From Muribaculaceae bacterium (GTDB taxonomy: Bacteria; Bacteroidota; Bacteroidia; Bacteroidales; Muribaculaceae), in contig JAFLTW010000002.1 in NCBI GenBank assembly GCA_022509085.1, positions 180,455-244,454 of the forward strand: DNA of 64,000 nucleotides, in the 5' to 3' direction. Under the pieces are notes generated by a model. It was not told the origin of the DNA, did not search any database, and worked only from the letters and a program-made list of their open reading frames with translations. Both the position numbers and the translations under genes were made by a program. Below, one piece after another: positions 16,141 through 25,029 of this stretch (the stretch's first letter is position 1; each line of letters begins with the position of its first letter).

Positions 16141-16780
16141 ACGTACCACTAAGCTGCGTTTGTACCACCACATAGGCGGTACAAACGCAAATTGCAAAAA
16201 CGAGCAGAATAACGTGGGCATGCGCGAACATAGGGGCTCGCGAGCTATCGCAGCCATACGCTGTCATAGACATGCTCTCTCGAGCAAGCTTGCTTGCGTT
16301 CGGCTTACCCCACGAAGCTCGCTGGCGCTCGCTTATCGTGGGGATAACCATATGGAAAGCTCTCCGAGCTAACTATCACGTCAGCAATGAGAAAAGCCGC
16401 GTCGCGGCTCTTCCCATTTCTCCTGGGTGTTATTACAGACGGCAGCAAGACGTTAAATCCAATCTCAGATCAGAGGACTCAATCGAAGCTCTCTGAGCTA
16501 TATATCCTCAACGTGGGGAGAGATAGCTCGGAGAGCTTTTCCGATGGTAAACCCCACCATACGGGAGTGAAGCGACCTTGGTGGGGTGTGTGGTGCTGAT
16601 GCAGGCTTCCTCGAAGAGGATGTCTATGTGAGCAGCCAATCGGTCAACCTAAATCAGGAAAACACACCATAAGGTTGAAATGCAAGGAGTTCTGCGATTT
16701 TTGAGTTCAGCGATTGAACCCAAAAACCCACACGGTGCATGCGGGGATTGAGCAGAAACGATGCGGAGAGGTTCCATTGG
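16141..16780. repeat. Repeat mosaic A (module H forward and reverse)
   Basis: Non-coding. Holds module H at 16264-16372 (forward) and 16524-16628 (reverse), an AGCCGCG-T-CGCGGCT hairpin, an 11-bp-stem hairpin GCGTTTGTACC...GGTACAAACGC near 16153-16187, a GTCAACC...AAAACACACC segment also found in mosaic C, and a GTTCTGCGATT pair (16689, 16705). The first 250 bp repeat directly in mosaic B on the other side of the Fic gene. Ends a few bases from the fic stop codon. Confidence 0.8.
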
Positions 16781-16782
16781 GG

Positions 16783-17844
16783 TTATTGCTTTAGCATTAT
16801 ATTCCAACCACGTTTCTTTCCTTCGGGACGAGTGATATATTTTTTCTCTGCAAGATTTTCAATCTGTTTTTGGATTGCAGAGCGGTTCATATTTAATTTT
16901 TGTGCTATTTTTGTTAAGGAAGCTGTTGGTTCAGCAAGGAGTACCTTTAATATTCGGGAAGGCGTGGGTGTTGAAAACTCAACAATTTCTCCTTCAAACC
17001 ACCATTTTAATTCCTTATCGCCGGATAAAAATTCAATCGTATCGGAAATATCTGCCACCAATACATTCTCCATGTAATCAGCGAACGGTTTTATTTGTGA
17101 AATTGTAGCGTGTGCGCCCTCAGAGGGTATAAGACCGGTTATGGCATCCGTCAGTGCCAGAGCGTTCAGATAGGCCTGCTTTTTATTCGACCGTATTACT
17201 AACATCGGCCACCCATGGCGACGTAATATAAAATTCACCATAAGGCGAGCTATACGACCATTGCCATCCTCAAATGGGTGAATGCGGATATAACGATAAT
17301 GAAACAATGCTGCAATCTGAATAGGCGTTAACGACGCTTTGGAAGCGGCGTCGTTATACCACTCCACTAAATCAGCCATCAGAGCGGGGGTTTCTTCGGG
17401 TGAGGCATATTCAAAACGTTCGCCGGTGGGTGTTATTACAGAGTTAGGACGAGTTTTGTAACACCCGGCATGAACCACATAGCTTGTAGTTTCTCCTCCC
17501 GGAAGTTTCCTGTGGACTGTATAATCCTCGCGCAGCATCACATGATGCAGTTGGCGGATAAAGGTTTCTGTTAGAGGATTATCGGTGTCTGCCTCACGCT
17601 CTATCATATTGAGGCAAATATTGTGTGCCTTCATCTCCTCAAGGTCCTTCATCCTTGCGTTGCCTACGACCTCTCCAAGGAGAAGGAGCACCTCAGTTTG
17701 TCCGTAAGTGAGCGTATTCCCCTCTATATGATTGCTATTATAATTGAAATCCAGCATAAACTTTCGTTTCAGCCTAAATTCATCATCGTTTGAAAGAGGT
17801 TGAATAGATTGCCAGTGGTTATATAATTTTTCTAATTCTTTCAT
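16783..17844 (-). CDS. Fic-domain protein (probable AMP-transferase), self-inhibited class
   Basis: 353 aa. The Fic active-site motif HPFEDGNGRIAR is intact at residues 189-200, so it should transfer AMP (or a related group) from a nucleotide to a protein. An N-terminal inhibitory motif SNHIEGN (residues 37-43, (S/T)xxxE(G/N)) is present, so no separate antitoxin is needed. Residues about 300-350 form a winged helix-turn-helix (ASLTKIAQKLNMNRSAIQKQIENLAEKKYI), so the protein may bind its own promoter. It is flanked by direct repeats (mosaics A and B) and is a stand-alone accessory gene. Confidence 0.92.
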   Translation of the reverse strand: MKELEKLYNHWQSIQPLSNDDEFRLKRKFMLDFNYNSNHIEGNTLTYGQTEVLLLLGEVVGNARMKDLEEMKAHNICLNMIEREADTDNPLTETFIRQLHHVMLREDYTVHRKLPGGETTSYVVHAGCYKTRPNSVITPTGERFEYASPEETPALMADLVEWYNDAASKASLTPIQIAALFHYRYIRIHPFEDGNGRIARLMVNFILRRHGWPMLVIRSNKKQAYLNALALTDAITGLIPSEGAHATISQIKPFADYMENVLVADISDTIEFLSGDKELKWWFEGEIVEFSTPTPSRILKVLLAEPTASLTKIAQKLNMNRSAIQKQIENLAEKKYITRPEGKKRGWNIMLKQ

Positions 17845-17861
17845 ATCTTATGAATTTAGCA

Positions 17862-17905
17862 CAAAGATACAAAATATACCACCAAACACCAAATATACCA
17901 CCAAA
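17862..17905 (-). promoter_or_regulatory. fic promoter with overlapping direct-repeat operator
   Basis: Minus strand: TTTG (17890-17893), 20 bp, TATCTTTG (17862-17869), an exact consensus. Two copies of ATATACCACCAAA (17874-17886 and 17893-17905, period 19) cover the promoter, and GTGGTA just upstream makes an inverted half-site. The same TACCAC motif occurs at the start of mosaics A and B. Likely autoregulation through the winged helix of the Fic protein. Confidence 0.65.
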
Positions 17906-17936
17906 TTAGTGGTACAAAAGAAGTTTAAGCCTCTAA

Positions 17937-18395
17937 GACGTACCACTAAGCTGCGTTTGTACCACCACATAGGTGGTGCAAACACAGCTTGCAATAATGA
18001 GCAGAATAACGTGGGCATGCGCGAACGTAAGGGCTCGCGGGCTATCGCAGTCTTACGCTATCATAGACATGCTCTCTCGAGCAAGCCTGCTTGCGTCCTG
18101 ATTACCCCACGAAGCTCGCTGACGCTCGCTTATCGTGGGGATAACCATAGGGGAAGCTCTCCGAGCTATCCCCCAAGGCAGCAGGGCGTTATAAGAATCG
18201 TAGAGTGTTCGGGAAATCGCAGAACTCTTTTCTGACTTGCCACGGCGGAAAGGGGAAAAGCCGCGACGGGGCTCTTCCCACCTTCGACAAACGCGTCTGC
18301 AACCGCTTTGTTCTGCTTGTTAATGCCCAAGAGGTTGAAATGCAAGAAGTTTTGCGATAAAAAAGTTCTGCGATTGAACACCAAAACTAGGGGTG
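17937..18395. repeat. Repeat mosaic B (module H forward)
   Basis: Begins like mosaic A (GTACCACTAAGCTGCGTTTG). Module H forward at 18061-18168. A hairpin of the GTTTGTACCACC / GGTGGTGCAAAC kind replaces the one in mosaic A, keeping the stem with one G-U pair. Then a single AATCGCAGAAC, an AGCCGCG-like hairpin, a segment shared with mosaic D (GTTCTGCTTGTTAA, then GCCCAAGAGGTTGAAATGCA) and a GTTCTGCGATT-type pair at 18349 and 18365. No gene. It ends 2 bases before the flavin reductase stop. Confidence 0.8.
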
Positions 18396-18396
18396 G

Positions 18397-18930
18397 TTAC
18401 TTGGTCCAGCAGTTGAGAATCTCGCCGAAGTAGACGGTGTGGGGAACGACTCCCTGAAATTTCTTCTGAGCGTAATTCCCAATCAAGGATTCCGAAAATT
18501 TGTTTTTGTCGAGATTGTGGGCGTAAACCTTCCGGCACTCGATTACCAGCCGCGCCTCCGGAAATACCGGTGTGTCGTTTTCCGTGAACTCCACTTTTAG
18601 TCCTGTGGCGGCAATCTTGTCCTCGTCCCTGCCGGAGTGTGAACCGATATAGGCGGTGGCTTTACGATATTCGGGAGGGAACACGTTGATGGAGAATGTG
18701 TCGTGGCTCTCCAGGTATTTTTGGGTGTAACGGGTGGCGCTCACAAAGATGATGGCGATGGGCATGTTGTCCCACCATGCATCACCCAGGGCACCCCAGG
18801 AAACGGTGAGTTCGTTGAAGTCATCGGGACTGCCGGCCGCAACCACGGCCCAGTCGTCGCCAAACAGCTTTATGGGATTCTCCTTGATATCCTTCGGGCT
18901 TATCAATCTGAAATTATTTTCCATAGCCAT
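18397..18930 (-). CDS. Flavin reductase-like (flavoredoxin) protein
   Basis: 177 aa. Matches the flavin reductase/flavoredoxin FMN-binding split-barrel: the start NFRLISPKDIKENPIKLFGDDWAVVAAGSPDDFNELTVSWGALGDAWWDNMPIAIIFV, then YTQKYLESHDTFSINVFPPEYRKA and SHSGRDEDKIAATGLKVEF. It probably binds FMN and takes part in electron transfer. The start may be the second Met (MENNF) rather than MAMENNF. It is surrounded on both sides by repeat mosaics (B and C), suggesting accessory cargo rather than core genome. Composition is nearer to the rest of the genome than the MBL gene is. Confidence 0.85.
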   Translation of the reverse strand: MAMENNFRLISPKDIKENPIKLFGDDWAVVAAGSPDDFNELTVSWGALGDAWWDNMPIAIIFVSATRYTQKYLESHDTFSINVFPPEYRKATAYIGSHSGRDEDKIAATGLKVEFTENDTPVFPEARLVIECRKVYAHNLDKNKFSESLIGNYAQKKFQGVVPHTVYFGEILNCWTK

Positions 18931-19009
18931 AACTTTTTACGTTATAACAAACATACATTTTGTATGGTTTGGAATGGCGTGGTGGAGCGAGTCAGATGGT
19001 GGTGAGTAG

Positions 19010-19790
19010 CGGAGCGGCAGCGCTATCATAGACATGCTCTACGAGCAAGCCTGCTTGCGTTCGGATTACCCCACGAAGCTCGCTGGCGCTCGCTTATCGT
19101 GGGGATAACCATAGGAGAAGCTCTCCGAGCTAACTTCTACGGCAGCAAGGAGATATAAGCAATCGCAGAACCGGGAAATCGCAGAACTGTTTTCTTAGAC
19201 TTTCACGGCTGCAATGGGGAAAGCCGCGTCGCGGCTTCAGGTGCGCAGCCCCAGACAAGCAGTCGCGAAGCGACAGTGAAGTCTGGGGTATCTAAGATCC
19301 CAACCAATTAAATCAACATCGGAGATGTTGAAGGTATATGCAACCTCTCCGAGGTTGTTAAAATATTATGAATTAATCGGTTACCCCAGACGGCGCTATC
19401 GCTTCGCGATTGCTTGTCTGGGGCTTGATACCTTGAGCCGCGTCGCGGCTCTTCCCTATTTCTCCTGCGTGTTATTGCAGATAGCATCAAGGCGTTAAAT
19501 CCAATCTCAGAGCAGAGGACTCAATCGAAGCTCTCCGAGCTAGATAACCTCAACGTGGGGAGAGATAGCTCGGAGAGCTTTTCCGATGGTAAACCCCACC
19601 ATACGGGAGCGATAGCGACCTTGGTGGGGTGAGTGGTGCTGATGCAGGCTTCCTCGGAGAGGATGTCTATGTGAGCAGCCAATCGGTCAACCTAAATCAG
19701 GAAAACACACCATGAGGTGGAAATGCAAGGAGTTCTGCGATTTTTGAGTTCTGCGATTGAACCCTCAAAAACTTGCCATAGCGGAAACGG
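19010..19790. repeat. Repeat mosaic C (module H forward and reverse)
   Basis: Module H forward 19026-19133 and reverse 19566-19671. Also an AATCGCAGAAC pair (19161, 19177), two CCCCAGAC...GTCTGGGG type hairpins, a double hairpin CAACATC-GGA-GATGTTG and CAACCTC-TCC-GAGGTTG (loops GGA and TCC are complementary, near 19317-19357), AGCCGCG hairpins, a GTCAACC-type segment as in mosaic A, and a GTTCTGCGATT pair (19732, 19748). No gene. Ends about 5 bases from the stop codon of the barrel gene. Confidence 0.8.
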
Positions 19791-19794
19791 GGTT

Positions 19795-20688
19795 TTAGAA
19801 GCGGATGTTTATGCCGACATGGAGCGAGAGGGGCGAGAGACGGCTCTTCGTGACGTAGTCGCTCAGCGCCTTCACCTGCTGACCTCCGGCCACGGTGTAG
19901 GTCACCGGCGCCGTCTCCGCGTTAAGCGGTGTCCCGGAAGAGATGTCGTAATGTCCGGCTAAGACGTCGGTCAGACCCGCGTTGTAGCGTATGCCGAGGT
20001 CGATGGAAACCGGGTCGGCAACGTAGAACTCAAAACCCACTCCGGCCATTACGGAGGCCGCAAAGCCCTTGATGTCGGCCTCACCTTTAGCGGCCTCATC
20101 AAGGAAGGTTTCTCCGAAATCATTTATATAATCCGATTTAATCACCAACTGATTATACTCCTGATATACGCCATAGCTGTTGGCTATGCCCGTGGTCGAA
20201 CCTGTTGAACCGGTGCACTTGAACCCGAGACCGAAGCCCACGTCCGCATGTACCCCGAGCCATTTGGTTATGCGGTACTGATACTGCAGATAAATAGGTA
20301 TGTTGAAATAGCCGAGGTTTACTTTCTGACTGACGTCGGTGAGGGTCGTGTAGCGCTGATAGGGATTGCCGTCCTCGTCGGCCGAGGCCGGAGCTGCGTA
20401 GTCAAAACTCATCGAGGGGATATCGAAAGTGGCCGAGGCCATGCGGTAACCAACGCCAATATTTGCTTCGAGGGAACTGCTACCCTGACGCCAAAAGGTG
20501 TAGCCGAAGTCCAGGCCGAAAGCGTTGGTGGAAGACTTGTGGGTCATACCCGGCAGCGCCGTCGTCAGCGACATCGCCTTTCCCAATCCTATATCCCCGT
20601 AGGCCTTTACAGCAAATTTCTGCGCGGTTGCCTGTGAAAGGGTCGCAATACAAGCAACAATAATAAACGAATATACTATCTTTTTCAT
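19795..20688 (-). CDS. Outer-membrane beta-barrel protein
   Basis: 297 aa. Signal peptide (MKKIVYSFIIVACIATLSQATA), then repeated amphipathic strands (FGLDFGYTFW, NIGVGYRMA, FNIPIYLQYQYRITKWLGVHADVGFGLGF, ASVMAGVGFEFYVADPVSIDLGIRYNAGLTDVL) and a final strand LSLHVGINIRF ending in Phe. Of the PorT/OmpA-barrel kind seen widely in Bacteroidetes. It follows the BspA-like gene by 10 bases and is the last gene of the three-gene cluster that begins with the MBL hydrolase. Function is unknown; possibly an outer-membrane partner of the LRR protein. Confidence 0.75.
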   Translation of the reverse strand: MKKIVYSFIIVACIATLSQATAQKFAVKAYGDIGLGKAMSLTTALPGMTHKSSTNAFGLDFGYTFWRQGSSSLEANIGVGYRMASATFDIPSMSFDYAAPASADEDGNPYQRYTTLTDVSQKVNLGYFNIPIYLQYQYRITKWLGVHADVGFGLGFKCTGSTGSTTGIANSYGVYQEYNQLVIKSDYINDFGETFLDEAAKGEADIKGFAASVMAGVGFEFYVADPVSIDLGIRYNAGLTDVLAGHYDISSGTPLNAETAPVTYTVAGGQQVKALSDYVTKSRLSPLSLHVGINIRF

Positions 20689-20698
20689 TGGGGTTCAG

Positions 20699-23353
20699 TT
20701 ATTTGATTATTTTGTATGATGAATTGTTCGTCTTGACAACATAGATACCGGAATTCAGTGACTCTATACTCTTGCCCATATAATTTCCGTCGACAGTGTA
20801 AACACCTATGATGTGCTCACCGCTGCGGGATTTGATGCCTATGAAATCCATAGGATTGAAGTCCTCATCAACAGAGCCGTCAAGGTGCCGGCGGGAACTG
20901 ATGTGGAGCATACCGTCCGCATCAATAAAGTATGCGAACACCCAGAAATCATTGGACGGGTTCCAGTAAACTTCTTCCGTGGTGTATGTGTATCTCCAGG
21001 GAGTATCCTCGAGGGTAACCGAACCCTCTTTAAGATTGGTATAACCGAACACGTAGTGATAACCTGCGGCCTCGAGCACCTCGTCGGTTTTCTCCATCAT
21101 GGCCACGAATGTATGGCTTGTGCCGTCGCCCTTCCTGAGCAGTTCCGTTGGGGTTTCTGCTATATATTCGGGTTCGTCTGGTTCCTGTGGAATCACAGTC
21201 ACCTCGCAGGTAGCTGTCACCTGCTTGCCGTTGACTGTGGCCGTGGCCGTTATGGTAGCCTGGCCGAGGGCCAGTGCGGTAATCGTACCGTCGTTTGTTA
21301 CGGAAACTGTGGTGGGATCCGATGAGATCCAGTTTATGACATCGGGCAACACATAACCGGCCTGTGCCTTCGGAGTGAACTGATAGGTGTCGCCGATATA
21401 GAGGCTGATGCCTTCCTTGCCTCCCATCACGGATTCGTCGAACTCAAACTCGAAGCTTTCCGCTATGGGAGCGGTTACGGTGACTGAGCAGATTGCGCTC
21501 AGATTGCTTCCGTCGAGGGCTGTGCAGGTGATGACAGTCTGACCCTGGGAATGGGGAGTCACATTGCCCTCGTTGTCTACGGAGGCTACCGCAGGGTTGC
21601 TGCTCTCCCAGTTGAGCTCCGGCATCGTTGCCTCTGATGGGGTATAGACGGGTTTGATGGTCTGGGGGAGCGCATTCTGCGCCATCGAGAGCTGAGCAGG
21701 ATCAAGTTCAAGGCTCTTCATCGTTATCTCGGCGATAACTGTTACCTTGCCAGTTAGCAATTCTTCGCCGTTGAGGGAGACGGTATAGGAGGTCTCGCCA
21801 ACCGAAAGACCGGTGAACGCAGCCGAGAGGGTATCGCCGGAGGGGGTGAGCTCCACAAGACTCTCGCCGCCGTTGGCGAGGGACCACGTCAGGGAGGGAA
21901 TTCCGGAGAGTTCGTCAGGAAGTTGCAGATCCACTGTGACCGTGCGGTTGACGTGGACGTAAACGTCGTTGCCGTCTATCCAGCCGTTCCCGTCGTCATC
22001 ACCGGGACCGGAGCCTGTGCCGTCGCCGGGAGTAACGGTGATTTCGTTGCCGCTTTTCACCGTTACCGAGCAGGTAGCAGAAGCCTCGCCGCAGGAGACG
22101 GTGATATTGGCAACGCCTACTGAAACCGCAGTGACGACTCCGTCTGTGGAAACGCTTGCCACTGTGGGAGTGCTCGAAGACCAAGTAATTTCAGCACTTG
22201 TATCTTCGGGGCTAAGAGTGGCAATTAATGTTTCCTCCTGCCCAACCAATAGGGTTAGGTTTGACTTATTTAATTGTATAGTCGTTGCTTCAACTGGTAA
22301 TGGTTCTATGCTTGAAAAATACCATCCTTCAGCGTTTTTATATAGAGATATTGATTTTTCCGGAACATATAAAGGTTTGTCATATAAACTCCGTAAAGTA
22401 TACCATTCTACTACAGGAGGATTTTCAGACAACGATTTAACATCTGTAAAGCCCCAACATCTTTCGAAAGCCTCATATTCAATTTTCTGCACATTTTCGC
22501 CGATTATCAGCGAGCCGTTGAAGCCGGAACATCCATAGAAAGCTGACACTCCAATTGTCTGGACATTGTTACCGATTGTCAACGAACCTGTAAAGCCTGA
22601 ACAGCCATAGAAAGCAGAATTCCCGATGGTCTGCACATTGTTGCCGATTGTCAGCGTACCAGTAAAGCCTGAACAACCAGAAAAAGCACTATTCCCAATT
22701 GTCTGAACATTCTCGCCGATAGTCAACGAATCTCTAAAGCCGGCACATTCATAGAAAGCCGTGACTCCGATTGTCCGAACATTGTTGCCAATTGTAAGCG
22801 AACCAGTGAAGCCAGAACAGTGAAAGAAAGCACTATCTTCAATTGAAGTAACAGAATTGGGAATTGTCAGCGAACCGGTAAAGTTATAACACGAATGGAA
22901 AGCACTATCCCCGATTGTCTGCACATTGTTTCCAATTGTCAGCGAACCGTTAAAGTTCCGACAATCAGAGAAAGCAAAGACACCAATTGAAGTCACGGAT
23001 TCAGGGATGAGCAGCGAACCGGTAAAGCCTATACAATCCCAAAAAGCATAGTTTCCGATTGAAGTGACGGATTCGGGAATTATTAATTCTCCTGAAATAT
23101 TAGAATTATTACAGAAAGAATAATCCCCTATTTCTTTTAGGGTATAGACTTCATTGTTATATTCGACTTTTTCATACAAATTGAGTTTCCCGGTAATATT
23201 ATTGCCCGGGGTCCAATAATTACTACCAGTTTTAGTTCGGCATGTTTTATCTACCGAACTTATTACAGTGTAAGTTACTCCGTTATAGATAAAGTCTTGG
23301 GCTAAGACAACCAATGGAGCCAATAACAAGAAAAAAAGTAGTTTTAATTTCAT
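20699..23353 (-). CDS. BspA-like leucine-rich-repeat surface protein with Ig-like domains
   Basis: 884 aa with signal peptide (MKLKLLFFLLLAPLVVLA). Residues about 75-320 hold ten 24-residue repeats of the pattern VxxIGxxAFxxCxxFxGSLxI (72-bp tandem DNA repeats). Around residues 355-430, 545-625 and 640-715 are Ig-like Big_2 domains with the ATxSPxxxxxxxxWSSSxxxVAxVxxxGxVTAxxxGxAxIT pattern. The C-terminal GVYTVDGNYMGKSIESLNSG, ending in NNSSYKIIK, looks like a type IX secretion sorting tail, so the protein is probably surface-exposed. The partner genes MBL hydrolase upstream (11-base gap) and barrel downstream (10-base gap) form one operon. The 72-bp repeats are likely to vary in number by recombination. 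Confidence 0.9.
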   Translation of the reverse strand: MKLKLLFFLLLAPLVVLAQDFIYNGVTYTVISSVDKTCRTKTGSNYWTPGNNITGKLNLYEKVEYNNEVYTLKEIGDYSFCNNSNISGELIIPESVTSIGNYAFWDCIGFTGSLLIPESVTSIGVFAFSDCRNFNGSLTIGNNVQTIGDSAFHSCYNFTGSLTIPNSVTSIEDSAFFHCSGFTGSLTIGNNVRTIGVTAFYECAGFRDSLTIGENVQTIGNSAFSGCSGFTGTLTIGNNVQTIGNSAFYGCSGFTGSLTIGNNVQTIGVSAFYGCSGFNGSLIIGENVQKIEYEAFERCWGFTDVKSLSENPPVVEWYTLRSLYDKPLYVPEKSISLYKNAEGWYFSSIEPLPVEATTIQLNKSNLTLLVGQEETLIATLSPEDTSAEITWSSSTPTVASVSTDGVVTAVSVGVANITVSCGEASATCSVTVKSGNEITVTPGDGTGSGPGDDDGNGWIDGNDVYVHVNRTVTVDLQLPDELSGIPSLTWSLANGGESLVELTPSGDTLSAAFTGLSVGETSYTVSLNGEELLTGKVTVIAEITMKSLELDPAQLSMAQNALPQTIKPVYTPSEATMPELNWESSNPAVASVDNEGNVTPHSQGQTVITCTALDGSNLSAICSVTVTAPIAESFEFEFDESVMGGKEGISLYIGDTYQFTPKAQAGYVLPDVINWISSDPTTVSVTNDGTITALALGQATITATATVNGKQVTATCEVTVIPQEPDEPEYIAETPTELLRKGDGTSHTFVAMMEKTDEVLEAAGYHYVFGYTNLKEGSVTLEDTPWRYTYTTEEVYWNPSNDFWVFAYFIDADGMLHISSRRHLDGSVDEDFNPMDFIGIKSRSGEHIIGVYTVDGNYMGKSIESLNSGIYVVKTNNSSYKIIK

Positions 23354-23364
23354 ACGTGTATTTT

Positions 23365-24663
23365 TTAATTTCTTATTGTGATTATTTGGAAGAACTCAGA
23401 ATCAGGATTATCCGTAACATTATATATATTTTTATTTGCGGCTTTTAATAATATCTTTATACCGTGCCATGGATGCCCATATTTATTGTTTTCCCCATAT
23501 GAAAAGAAATAGTCTTTAGCATCTGGAAAATTTACTATAATTTGTAGATTGAAATTATATAGGGATCCATGATGAGGCACCTGTATTAACCCAACATACT
23601 TGGCTGCGGGTCCTAAAATGTTATAGATACGAGTAAAGACTGTTTCTTCTCGACTTCCCTTATTCTTTATCAATTTGGATAAATTGATATCTCCCGTATA
23701 TAGTGCACCCGAGGTTTTTTGATAAAAGTGAGGGAGGAGCCTATTTGTCACACGTCTTGGGTCTAATAAATAGCTTACCTCTGAGTCTATTTTCCAATTT
23801 TGTGAATTTATCTTTTTTAGAAGAAAGAGAGAGGGTCCCGAGTAAACAAGTAAAGAAGTAGAATTTTTATCCTTTAAAACCTTTTCATGAAATTCCTTAT
23901 ATACTTTCTTGATTTCTTCCCAGTCAGATTTATCCAGTCTTTCTGAAATTTCATTTAGAGAATATGAGATTCCAACATTGTTAATTTTATTCCAAATTTC
24001 AGTTTTCCTCTTCTCTTTTAAAAAATCCGAAAATTTAGAATATATCTCATTATCCACTGCATTAAATGGAACGTATATCCAGTTATTGACTTCATTAGTC
24101 CTAACTCCCGTTCCGCTTTCAATTTCATTTTGGATTGATTCAAGAGGAATAGATCGGTATTCGTATTCCTCTGTTTCATTATTGTCAGGAATCTCCCTGC
24201 GGGTTACTCGGGTTTCAATCTCAGAATCTTCTAGTGGTTTTACGAAAATAATCTTTTCAGCACTAAATCGTTCCAAGAGGTCATTTATCCCAAATTTGTC
24301 AATGCCGGTTTCTAACCAGGCTATAATCTTTTGTTGATCATTCAATAAAGGTAAAAAAAGGTAGCGTATAGGCTTTAAATTTGTTTTTAATTTGCACCTG
24401 TCCACAAGAAAATCAACTCCATTAATATGGTCTCTATCGAAGTGAGATAGAAACAACATATCAACAACCGAACCTCTTGGAAAAGTTCTTATAATTTCGT
24501 TTTCTAATAAAGAGGTCGTTTCGGATCCACAGTCAAGAACGACATTGATAAGTTTGGAATGTTCGAAACTTGTATTTTGAATCAGGAACTGTTCGGTATA
24601 AAAGGCACCTTGTCCTACGGGATGTAGGATACGTTGCATCAAAACTTCGGGCGTTGAAGCCAT
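23365..24663 (-). CDS. ComEC-like MBL-fold metallo-hydrolase (accessory)
   Basis: 432 aa, AT-rich compared with neighbours. MBL signature LSHFDRDHINGV (His74, Asp76, Asp78, His79) resembles ComEC-type HxDxDH. The later segments GALYTGDINL, QVPHHGSLYNF and SYGENNKYGHPWHGIKIL match the C-terminal part of the ComEC MBL domain. There is no transmembrane region or signal peptide, so it is probably a cytoplasmic nuclease/phosphodiesterase-like enzyme. Start is either MASTPEV (24663) or the more conserved-looking MQRILHPVGQGAF (24639). It leads a three-gene operon with a surface LRR protein and a barrel, an odd combination. Composition suggests transfer. Confidence 0.75.
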   Translation of the reverse strand: MASTPEVLMQRILHPVGQGAFYTEQFLIQNTSFEHSKLINVVLDCGSETTSLLENEIIRTFPRGSVVDMLFLSHFDRDHINGVDFLVDRCKLKTNLKPIRYLFLPLLNDQQKIIAWLETGIDKFGINDLLERFSAEKIIFVKPLEDSEIETRVTRREIPDNNETEEYEYRSIPLESIQNEIESGTGVRTNEVNNWIYVPFNAVDNEIYSKFSDFLKEKRKTEIWNKINNVGISYSLNEISERLDKSDWEEIKKVYKEFHEKVLKDKNSTSLLVYSGPSLFLLKKINSQNWKIDSEVSYLLDPRRVTNRLLPHFYQKTSGALYTGDINLSKLIKNKGSREETVFTRIYNILGPAAKYVGLIQVPHHGSLYNFNLQIIVNFPDAKDYFFSYGENNKYGHPWHGIKILLKAANKNIYNVTDNPDSEFFQIITIRN

Positions 24664-25029
24664 ACTTTACATGATGCCTTCGGCCTCTCCTCGTCGGCGT
24701 TAAATTATACAAAAAGAAAAGCGTGAGAGTCTGTATCTCTACTCGTCTCACGTACGGAGGCTCTGGAATGCCTTTCAAGATGAAACGAGCAGTAGAGCCT
24801 CACGCAGATATGTGAACATAGCATCTCCTCGCGGAGATACAAATAGTATTCACAACCGAAAGGCATCCATCACTGCTTCATTTGACCTTGATTGAAAATT
24901 TTCCAGATTTCCGCACGTCAAATGAGCGAATTAGATAAACGCTTCTTTACCAATATGTCTTTGTCAATCCGGAGATTGACACTGCGAAGTTAACAAATAT
25001 TTTTTATCTTCCCAAGAAAAACAGAAAAA
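24664..25029. other. Structured non-coding leader upstream of the MBL gene
   Basis: No reading frame. On the minus strand it would be the 5' leader of the MBL operon. It has ATGCCTTTC/GAAAGGCAT arms, a GCGTGAG...CTCACGC pairing, GTAGAG...CTCTAC, a TGTCAAT...ATTGACA pair (24963-24982) and CTCCTCGCGGAGA. Could be a structured leader; none matched a riboswitch I recognise. Confidence 0.5.

Noticed and set aside
16055..16351. A 98-codon minus-strand frame over the inverted repeat
   Set aside because: It crosses the inverted repeat and mosaic A and looks like no protein; the signal is in the DNA repeat.
22440..23110. 72-bp repeats as a CRISPR or non-coding array
   Set aside because: They are in frame with the leucine-rich protein and translate into a known repeat.
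24720..24800. A group II intron domain V-like hairpin (CTCACGTACGG near 24746)
   Set aside because: The 5' strand, the catalytic triad and a GNRA loop do not fit, and no reverse transcriptase gene is near.
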